Positions 1 to 4,882 of a DNA stretch of 7,175 nt are shown piece after piece. The DNA lies in contig DSDR01000249.1 in the NCBI GenBank assembly GCA_011048645.1, forward strand, positions 1 through 7,175, given 5' to 3'. Origin of the DNA: Phycisphaerales bacterium (GTDB lineage Bacteria; Planctomycetota; Phycisphaerae; Sedimentisphaerales; Anaerohalosphaeraceae). Position 1 is the stretch's first letter, and each line of letters opens with the position of its first letter. The notes under the pieces are model-generated. The model worked only from the letters and a program-made list of their open reading frames with translations. It did not search any database and was not told the origin of the DNA. The translations under genes were made by a program, and so were the position numbers.

Positions 1-28
1 CCCTTATTCATCAGGGGGGCGCTGCAAC

Positions 29-67
29 GTCAATTGTCCACCTTATGGGTGAGCAAAGCCTGTGCTT
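29..67 (-). other. Spacer 2 from the leader
   Basis: This 39-bp spacer sits between the truncated repeat at 1-28 and the repeat at 68-103. Plus-strand codons from 30 to 65 read SIVHLMGEQSLC. Compared with the neighbouring spacer, 9 of 12 residues are identical and the other three are Ser/Thr, Ile/Val and Val/Ile swaps. Five codons differ only synonymously, including AGC against TCA for serine and CTT against TTA for leucine. Both spacers cover exactly the same codons in the same register. The protospacer source is not identified. Confidence 0.93.
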
Positions 68-103
68 GTTTCAATCCCTTATTCATCAGGGGGGCGCTGC
101 AAC

Positions 104-142
104 GACGGTCATCCATTTAATGGGTGAGCAGTCATTGTGCTT
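104..142 (-). other. Spacer 1 from the leader (newest visible spacer)
   Basis: This 39-bp spacer sits between the repeats at 68-103 and 143-178 and would be the most recently acquired in the array. On the plus strand, codons from 105 to 140 read TVIHLMGEQSLC without a stop. The crRNA would be transcribed from the minus strand and so be antisense to an mRNA carrying this reading. It matches the next spacer at 26 of 39 positions, which is far too much for unrelated spacers. The target organism or gene is not recognised. Confidence 0.93.
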
Positions 143-184
143 GTTTCAATCCCTTATTCATCAGGGGGGCGCTGCAACGTTGGC

Positions 185-219
185 GTTTGTAACTCTTTTT
201 TATTTAAGCCGTTACAAAC
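185..219. repeat. Leader inverted repeat overlapping a direct repeat
   Basis: GTTTGTAAC at 185-193 and GTTACAAAC at 211-219 are perfect 9-bp inverted copies separated by 17 bp. Each arm runs into the same AACTCTTTTTT sequence (191-201 and 217-227), so the element is also a direct repeat with a 26-bp period. It starts 6 bp from the leader-repeat junction, where integration machinery acts. It could be a protein-binding site for adaptation or array transcription. A hairpin followed by T residues could also stop plus-strand transcripts. The repeat is seen directly; the function is inference. Confidence 0.6.
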
Positions 220-315
220 TCTTTTTTCGGCATCGTCCATTATGTTTCCCTTTTGGGGGTGCAGCGGTTCGATAGAGTTTCCCGGCAATCTCCATAACCT
301 TTTTATTTACAAGAA

Positions 316-344
316 GTTAAACGTTTTTCATAGCCGTCTGTCAG
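316..344 (-). promoter_or_regulatory. Candidate sigma70-type promoter for pre-crRNA
   Basis: On the minus strand CTGACA (344-339) resembles a -35 box at 5 of 6 positions. After a 17-bp spacer, TTTAAC (321-316) matches a -10 box at 4 of 6. It lies about 20 bp past the cas2 stop and would start transcripts about 130 nt before the first repeat, a reasonable place for an array promoter. The -10 match is modest and was found by eye, so this is only a candidate. Confidence 0.3.
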
Positions 345-363
345 ATGGACTGCTCCTGGCTGT

Positions 364-639
364 TTATACAATAAAGCAAATTTCCTGGTTTGTCAACTCG
401 GCGTCGCCAAAAAGTTGGGTCTGATCCAGGCAACGCCGGCAGATATGATAAATCCGAATGGAATCTTCTGTGGCGTTGATCACTTTTTCAAGCCGGGCAA
501 TCAGTTCTTTGAGCAGGTCGTCGTCCAAATCCGCTTCAAAGACGCTGTACTGGACACGATAGCCGTAATCGAGCATAATCCTGGCGACTTTCAGCCGACG
601 TTTGTCATCGGAACAGTCATAAGCCATTACTACAAACAT
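364..639 (-). CDS. cas2: CRISPR-associated endoribonuclease-fold protein Cas2
   Basis: A 91-residue protein of normal Cas2 length. Cas2 dimers bridge two Cas1 dimers in the complex that inserts new spacers at the leader end of the array. The N-terminus MFVVMAYDCSDDKRR is the first ferredoxin-fold strand with the conserved Asp (D8), followed by the typical GYRVQYSVFEADL segment. The ATG at 639 is chosen because residues before it do not resemble Cas2 and because AAGGA lies 7 nt upstream (647-651). Longer starts up to 798 run back through cas1 in another frame. It begins 11 bp after the cas1 stop, so the two are probably cotranscribed. The gene looks intact, but its partner Cas1 is broken here, so it may be inactive unless another Cas1 exists in the cell. 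Confidence 0.95.
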   Translation of the reverse strand: MFVVMAYDCSDDKRRLKVARIMLDYGYRVQYSVFEADLDDDLLKELIARLEKVINATEDSIRIYHICRRCLDQTQLFGDAELTNQEICFIV

Positions 640-646
640 CACACTA

Positions 647-651
647 TCCTT
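647..651 (-). promoter_or_regulatory. Ribosome-binding site of cas2
   Basis: AAGGA on the minus strand lies 7 nt before the ATG at 639 and touches the cas1 stop codon (653-651). It fixes the cas2 start against longer in-frame candidates. Confidence 0.6.
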
Positions 652-1471
652 CACAGACAAAGCCGATAATGGGTATAAGATTTTTTGTCGCGTATGGCCG
701 CCTCGAACGCTTCTGCTTGTCGGTAGAGCAAGTCGCGCGGGGATAAGTGCGGCTGGTTTTCCAGCAGCCGCTGCGGAGTTTCCAAAAACTGTTCCCATTG
801 GGTAATGAGGGTACGTTTGGCAGATTCGGTCAACAACACGCTGTGCATCGGACCGGGATTGAAATCCGCCGCCTGGAGGATTTTTTTGTTAAACAACAGC
901 ATCACAAACCGATCGGCGATGGGCTGGCGAAACTGTTCCACAAAATCCAGCGCCAGGGCCGGAGCATTGCGATTGGGTTTGTGCATAAAGCCGAGATAAA
1001 TATCAAACCGTGTCGTCTGCAAGGCACACGCGCAATGCTCGGTCAAGAGGATGTAGGTATAAGACAATACCGCATTGACCGGGTCGGTCGGCGGTCGCCG
1101 CACCCGACCGGAAAAGTTCAGGTCCAGACCTTCAAACACCTTAACCAAAGCGGCAAAATATTCCCGGGCGATGATGCCCTCGATACCGCGGAGCGAATCA
1201 ATCGTCTGCTGTGTTTCAATTTGTGCGGCGTATCCGGCGGGACAAGCACGCCGCGAAGCCGTCCGTTCAGCGTGGTCATCACCAGTGGGATGCGACGGTC
1301 CAATAAAAAAGACATCGCCTGCGTGGTTACCTGCACACGTCCGATCAATACCACCCGTGTGAGACGATGAATCGGTACGGTCAGCAGCTCCTGGTCGTCT
1401 TTGGTGACCACGAGCCGCCGACCGGAACAGCCGAGCTTGGAGCCTTGTTCTTTCAGGTACAGAGTCTGCAT
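651..1471 (-). pseudogene. cas1: cas1, CRISPR integrase, disrupted by internal deletion and frameshift
   Basis: Cas1 is the metal-dependent integrase that inserts new spacers. Here it is in two frames. The first, from the ATG at 1471, gives the N-terminal beta domain (MQTLYLKEQGSKL to RGVLVPP, about 79 residues), then continues as unrelated sequence to a stop at 1118. The second, running to the stop at 651, gives the helical domain: RGIEG with the catalytic Glu (codon 1181-1179), LGFMHKPN with the catalytic His (983-981) and ALDFVEQF with the catalytic Asp (947-945). The frames meet near 1231-1243. The Glu would fall at about residue 98 instead of the usual 150-165, so about 55-65 codons are missing between the domains, including the first helices. 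The loss is not a multiple of three. The catalytic residues survive in sequence, but no intact protein can be made. An assembly collapse is the main alternative. Confidence 0.85.
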
Positions 1472-1583
1472 ACGGCCTCCTTTTGCCGTCATATATCTTT
1501 CATATCGGCAAAACTCAGCAGCGGTATAGGCTTTACCCACCCCGAAACACTATGAACTTGTCAAAGAACAGCAGTCCGCAGGG
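1472..1583 (-). other. 112-bp gap between csm5 and cas1
   Basis: This is the largest gap in the gene cluster and divides the interference genes from the adaptation genes. The cas1 frame stays open upstream of its ATG to a stop at 1552-1550, reading GKAYTAAEFCRYERYMTAKG, which I do not recognise. A perfect TTGACA (1564-1559) is present, but no good -10 box follows at 15-19 bp. No clear terminator hairpin is seen. It may hold a separate cas1-cas2 promoter or be the scar of a lost gene. Confidence 0.4.
1476..1484 (-). promoter_or_regulatory. Ribosome-binding site of cas1
   Basis: AAAAGGAGG on the minus strand lies 4 nt before the ATG at 1471. It selects this start, which gives the standard Cas1 N-terminus MQTLYLKEQG, over an upstream GTG at 1540 in the same frame. 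Confidence 0.7.
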
Positions 1584-2657
1584 CTAACGTATCGGCTCGA
1601 GGCGGACTTTGGCCCATCCCATCGGCATCGTACCGGCCGAAAGCGTGCGGGTGGTGCCATACGGCAGGGATTTACCGTCGCGTGTTCGGCGGGTCTGGGG
1701 CTTGCGATAATCATCGACGGTCGTGCACTCAACATGGCTGAACCGTCCCAGCCGAATGGGAAATTCGTTATCGGCGTATTGGACATCCAGCAGCCGCTGA
1801 CTGTTGGCCTCCAACTCGGTGTTGGATTGGTAAAACGTGTTGTGTTCGGCCTGCATCTTGGGCAGATAAAAATCGCGACATGCCTTGAGCAGATCAAAGG
1901 CATTCAGCGACATTGAAACAGCATTAACCTCTTTTTTCTGACGTCTGTCAAAGGTTCGTTTGCTGGGCAGTTGGTCATCGATAGCCAGCGTGCCGACGGC
2001 GACGATGGTTTCACCGTCCAACAGAGAAAAACACTGTTCATAGAACATCTGGATGCCGGCTGGGTCGGGGCCGATGCCTTTGTTGAGCTTGAATATCTCG
2101 GCCTTGTCGATAAACGTGGCGGCCTCGGGCAGCGGCGCATCGGAAATCCGGACGCAGCGGAACGGGTCTTGTTTGGCATCGCCAAAGCCCAGCACATCTT
2201 TTTCGAAAAACTTCGGATTGGGGTTGCGTAGCGGTTTGTCGTTGGCCAGTTTCGAGACGACCGCCGTGCGGATGGCGCCTTTTATAGAGGAGCCGGGGAT
2301 ATACGCCTGCCAGTTGCCGGGGGTGCGGGTCATCAGGGTGATTTCCAGCCGGGTATTGGGGTTTTTGAGGTTCTGCTGATACGTGGCCTCGAACGCTCCG
2401 CCGTCGGCGGTAAAGCAGGCGTTTTTTTGCGGGTCGGCGTGGCGATGGATAAAATCCCGCAGGACAATGGGGTTGGGATCGGCGGCCTTGCGGTTGAACT
2501 CGGCCCGCAGTGCGCCGTCCATCTGCGAGAGGAACTTTGGCAGGTCAAGCCGATAAAACACCCCGCCTTTGACGACATATTCCAGCGGGTCGATGTCCTG
2601 ACCAGAACCGATATGAACAGGCGAGAGAATCTGAATGGTCATCTTATAGTGCTTCAT
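1584..2657 (-). CDS. csm5: Csm5, RAMP subunit of the type III-A complex
   Basis: A 357-residue Cas7-like RAMP protein that caps the 3' end of the crRNA in the Csm complex and is needed for crRNA maturation in studied systems. The N-terminus MTIQILSPVHIGSGQ (6-20) is the typical RAMP opening strand. YIPGSSIKGAIRTA (119-132) is the RNA-backbone-binding glycine loop. GFGDAKQDPFRCVRISDAPL (157-176) and the C-terminal IRLGRFSHVE to GTTRTL and PMGWAKVRL are characteristic of Csm5. The ATG at 2657 is chosen because it makes a 4-bp ATGA overlap with the csm4 stop and has GGAGGA 3 nt upstream. An in-frame start 7 codons earlier lacks this support. The gene ends at a TAG 112 bp before cas1. Confidence 0.93.
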   Translation of the reverse strand: MKHYKMTIQILSPVHIGSGQDIDPLEYVVKGGVFYRLDLPKFLSQMDGALRAEFNRKAADPNPIVLRDFIHRHADPQKNACFTADGGAFEATYQQNLKNPNTRLEITLMTRTPGNWQAYIPGSSIKGAIRTAVVSKLANDKPLRNPNPKFFEKDVLGFGDAKQDPFRCVRISDAPLPEAATFIDKAEIFKLNKGIGPDPAGIQMFYEQCFSLLDGETIVAVGTLAIDDQLPSKRTFDRRQKKEVNAVSMSLNAFDLLKACRDFYLPKMQAEHNTFYQSNTELEANSQRLLDVQYADNEFPIRLGRFSHVECTTVDDYRKPQTRRTRDGKSLPYGTTRTLSAGTMPMGWAKVRLEPIR

Positions 2658-3718
2658 AGGTCCTCCGAAAAATCGCAACAGACCGGAATCGCCGGCGACA
2701 GGCCGTAATGGCGCACCTCGGCAAAATCGGGGTGGATGTTCTCGACCAACCGGCCATAACAGGGCCGCGGCGCGTCGGTTTTCAGGATTGTTCCGGCAGC
2801 GAGCATCATCAGCGGCCTTTTATAGGGGTTGTGCTTGCCGGATGGATGCGGGCCAACGGCCCAGTGGCCGCCGAGCTTGCCGTGTTTGGTGGCCAGTTTC
2901 CAGAAGCCGTCGGTCGGGTCGTTGGCGGTCGGCGCGCAGGCGGCCAGCAGCATCACGGCGTTGGGGTTTTGGGCCGTCGGCAAGATAATCGGCTTGACCG
3001 ATTCGACCGTGACGTGGCCCTTGCCGCGAGACTTGAATTTGCCGTAGCCGGCGGCCAGCGCACCGGTGAGCAGGTCGCTGATTTGCTCGGCGGTATAGCA
3101 GTCACTGCCGGCCACTAAATGAAAGACCGGCGGATCGCCCGGGTCGATGTGGTGTTCCCGCGTGAAGAAGAAACTGCCTTGGTCGCCGGTGGCGCCGGTC
3201 AGGCGGTTGATGGTGTTGTGCGGCACGACGGTTTCTTTGGGTATATTCGGCTGGCCGCAGCCTTTTTCCAAAAACCAATTTAGAATTGCCGCCGAGGATA
3301 GACCATTGATCGTGCTGTTTAGCGCCTCCTCCGGTAACCAGCGCAGGGTATAGAGCCATTTGAGGATGTCAAATGCCTCGACGAATGTGGGGCGAAGGCC
3401 TGTGATTCGCTGCGCCGGCTTGCAGTCGGACAGATTTTTTTCCAGCACGGTTTTGTCGGTGCTTTGGATAATCTTGAGCAGATGATTTTCCTCTTGGGGT
3501 CTGGGGCGCGGCAGGATGGGCATCTGCCAAAAGCCGACCGGACAGGGGTCGCTCAGCAGCAACGGAACGTCGGCACCGTAGGCGGCTAAAAAGTCGCCCA
3601 GTGCCTTTTCTCCATCGCGGTATCGGATGCTCCAGCACAGATGGCCAAAGAGGGTGTCGGCGGACAGCAGCGTGCCCAGTGCGCTTTGCACCTTCAGCGT
3701 AACATCAAACCATTTCAT
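2654..3718 (-). CDS. csm4: Csm4, Cas5-like subunit of the type III-A complex
   Basis: A 354-residue RAMP protein. Csm4 holds the 5' handle of the crRNA and joins Cas10 to the Csm3 backbone. Seen in the sequence: ALGTLLSADTLFGHLCWSI (13-31), the conserved Csm4 N-terminal segment; HNTINRLTG (167-175), found across Csm4 proteins; and GYGKFKSRGKGHVTV (224-238), the C-terminal glycine-rich RNA-binding loop. The ATG at 3718 begins directly with the first RAMP strand (MKWFDVTLKV). Its ribosome-binding site is weak (AAAGG, 10 nt upstream), and csm3 ends only 19 bp before it. Its end overlaps csm5 by 4 bp. GC content is high compared with csm2. Length and motifs look complete. Confidence 0.93.
   Translation of the reverse strand: MKWFDVTLKVQSALGTLLSADTLFGHLCWSIRYRDGEKALGDFLAAYGADVPLLLSDPCPVGFWQMPILPRPRPQEENHLLKIIQSTDKTVLEKNLSDCKPAQRITGLRPTFVEAFDILKWLYTLRWLPEEALNSTINGLSSAAILNWFLEKGCGQPNIPKETVVPHNTINRLTGATGDQGSFFFTREHHIDPGDPPVFHLVAGSDCYTAEQISDLLTGALAAGYGKFKSRGKGHVTVESVKPIILPTAQNPNAVMLLAACAPTANDPTDGFWKLATKHGKLGGHWAVGPHPSGKHNPYKRPLMMLAAGTILKTDAPRPCYGRLVENIHPDFAEVRHYGLSPAIPVCCDFSEDL
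2661..2666 (-). promoter_or_regulatory. Ribosome-binding site of csm5, inside csm4
   Basis: GGAGGA on the minus strand lies within the last codons of csm4, 3 nt before the csm5 ATG. Together with the 4-bp ATGA stop/start overlap it points to translational coupling of csm4 and csm5 and fixes the csm5 start. Confidence 0.65.
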
Positions 3719-3737
3719 AACAGCGTTGCCTTTCGGT

Positions 3738-4412
3738 TCAGACGGTTGGCAGTTGCAGCGGTTGGCCGGTTTCGTCGGTCAGGTTGATGAACTTGACCTT
3801 GCCGCAGCCGCGCGAGCCGGCGCCGCCCAAAAAGTCACGCTCGACCAGCGCCAGGGCCTTGAGCACCACCTCGCTGAAGTTCTGCTCGTCGGTTGCGCCG
3901 CCGTCGCCGGTATCGATGACGCGGTAGGCGATGTCCAGGTCAAACGTCACGCCCGGAACCACCCGCTCCAGCGGCCGGGGCGTTGCTTCCGCAGTGATAC
4001 GATTTATAAAGTTTTCTTGCTTAACCTCCGTGATATCCTGGCCCTGCTTAAAGGATTGGCGGGCATCTTCGCTCAAAAAACAATCGCGGACAATCAGCCG
4101 TGTTGGCCCGACTTTGTATTCACTTTTGGCACTGTGGCCAAAGACGCGCGTGATGGGACAATTGGGGTCCTTATCCATATAAATGTCACCGTCGGGATGC
4201 AGCTTGCCCAGGTGCCATTCCATCAGCGACCGCATCTTGCCCTTGAGCGATGAGCCGGGGATATACGGTTCGTTGTTTTTCTTGTTGCGAAGAATGGGAT
4301 TATCCACCCCGCCAATCTCCATCGTTTCCGTCGAGCCGCCGATATGCAGGCCCGTCTGGACGCTGATTTTGCCTTTGAGTTGTTTGATGGTATTGATTTT
4401 TTTAATATTCAT
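3738..4412 (-). CDS. csm3: Csm3, backbone RAMP and target-RNA nuclease
   Basis: A 224-residue Cas7-family protein. Several copies form the helical backbone of the Csm complex, and each cuts the bound target RNA at 6-nt intervals. TGLHIGGSTETMEIGGVDNP (20-39) contains the catalytic Asp, D37, equivalent to D33 of studied Csm3 proteins, so RNA cleavage should be intact. PYIPGSSLKGKMRSLMEW (49-66) is the crRNA-binding loop, CPITRVFG (85-92) the conserved following helix, and GGAGSRGCGKVKF (196-208) the C-terminal glycine loop. The ATG at 4412 follows AGGAAGGG (4421-4428) with 8-nt spacing, and csm2 ends 3 bp upstream. It is the most canonical protein in the window. Confidence 0.96.
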   Translation of the reverse strand: MNIKKINTIKQLKGKISVQTGLHIGGSTETMEIGGVDNPILRNKKNNEPYIPGSSLKGKMRSLMEWHLGKLHPDGDIYMDKDPNCPITRVFGHSAKSEYKVGPTRLIVRDCFLSEDARQSFKQGQDITEVKQENFINRITAEATPRPLERVVPGVTFDLDIAYRVIDTGDGGATDEQNFSEVVLKALALVERDFLGGAGSRGCGKVKFINLTDETGQPLQLPTV

Positions 4413-4415
4413 TGT

Positions 4416-4880
4416 CTAATCCCTTCCTATTTTATTGTGACCATATGCAAAGCCCAAAACTGCCTCAAAATACATGACAAACGCGATAAAGTCATCTTTA
4501 TCGTCACCTACCTTTTTCATATTTTCTTTCAGGAAATCTGCAAACTCTTTGGGGATTTTTTTATTGCCAGCTCTTTCCGCATAACACACTTTACTGTGAA
4601 ACATTTTAAACAATGGAAGAATCTGTCCCCACGGTCGCTGGCTTTCGAGTTGAAATTGCAGATTCTTGATCGCTCCGAAAAACCGCCGGATTTGGCTTTT
4701 TGATACCTTGTCTCTGCCTTCGGGAAACAGCTTGGCCTGCTCTTCGGCCCATTCATATAAAAGCTGAGGATGGAGCTCATTTTCTGCCTTGTTGGCGTAA
4801 AATGTTACCTCAACCGGTTTAGATGTCGGCCTTGGATTGCGAGAATCATGGCCCCTTTTTTGAAGGTTGTACGCGCTCAT
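4416..4880 (-). CDS. csm2: Csm2, small subunit of the type III-A complex
   Basis: A 154-residue, largely helical protein. Csm2 copies line the inner face of the Csm complex along the crRNA-target duplex. SQIRRFFGAIKN (62-73) is the conserved Csm2 motif. It is followed by LPLFKMFHSKVCYAERAG (88-105), which matches the central helix with its K..Y..R pattern, and a final helix FIAFVMYFEAVLGFAY (131-146). The first 35 or so residues are polar, basic and poorly conserved. The start at 4880 has GGAGGT 8 nt upstream (4889-4894), placed inside the last codons of cas10, whose stop is only 2 bp away, so the two are probably translationally coupled. This gene is more AT-rich than csm4 and csm5. Confidence 0.9.
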   Translation of the reverse strand: MSAYNLQKRGHDSRNPRPTSKPVEVTFYANKAENELHPQLLYEWAEEQAKLFPEGRDKVSKSQIRRFFGAIKNLQFQLESQRPWGQILPLFKMFHSKVCYAERAGNKKIPKEFADFLKENMKKVGDDKDDFIAFVMYFEAVLGFAYGHNKIGRD

Positions 4881-4882
4881 GC

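Larger units (their letters stand above)
1..178 (-). CRISPR. CRISPR array, leader-proximal end (3 repeats, 2 full spacers)
   Basis: Two identical 36-bp repeats lie at 68-103 and 143-178. A third copy at 1-28 is cut by the left edge and lacks 8 bases. The two spacers (29-67 and 104-142) are both 39 bp, giving a 75-bp period. Read on the minus strand the repeat starts GTTGCAGCGC and ends GGGATTGAAAC. Its last 8 bases, ATTGAAAC, are the well-known crRNA 5' handle, so the array is transcribed leftwards, in the same direction as the cas genes, with the leader on the right. A short CCCT/AGGG stem with an 8-nt loop sits just before the handle, as expected for Cas6-type cleavage at the stem base. The three copies show no degeneration, fitting the young, leader-proximal end. 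The array continues beyond the left edge for an unknown length. Confidence 0.97.
179..363 (-). promoter_or_regulatory. CRISPR leader between cas2 and the first repeat
   Basis: This 185-bp non-coding stretch lies between the cas2 stop codon and the repeat at 143-178, upstream of the array in its direction of transcription, which is the leader position. It is AT-rich near both ends, with A/T runs at 196-206, 222-227 and 299-309. It should carry the pre-crRNA promoter and the sequences Cas1-Cas2 uses to insert new spacers next to repeat 1. A candidate promoter and an inverted/direct repeat lie inside it and are listed separately. No convincing gene is seen here: the open plus-strand frames run on from the array repeats and have no ribosome-binding site. 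Confidence 0.8.

Noticed and set aside
185..227. Rho-independent terminator on the plus strand.
   Set aside because: The 9-bp stem is AT-rich with a 17-nt loop and no plus-strand gene precedes it. A leader binding element is at least as likely, so it was listed only as a repeat.
45..275. A plus-strand open frame with 25-residue repeats starting MGEQSLCLFQ.
   Set aside because: It exists because the 75-bp CRISPR period is a multiple of three. Repeats are base-identical while spacers vary, there is no ribosome-binding site, and it runs into the leader. The repeat-derived part is not a protein, although the spacer-derived part reflects a real target gene.
651..1540. Two separate small cas1-like genes or a programmed frameshift making full Cas1.
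   Set aside because: The second part has no credible start or ribosome-binding site, and joining the frames still leaves about 55-65 residues missing, so a deletion explains the data better than recoding.
1559..1564. A perfect TTGACA on the minus strand between csm5 and cas1, as a promoter for cas1-cas2.
   Set aside because: No acceptable -10 box follows at 15-19 bp (the sequence there is G-rich), so a single hexamer is not enough to call a promoter.
2708..3118. Long plus-strand open frames opposite csm4 and csm5 (also 747-1370 and 3627-4253).
   Set aside because: They are antisense shadows of well-recognised cas genes, with no family resemblance or ribosome-binding sites of their own.
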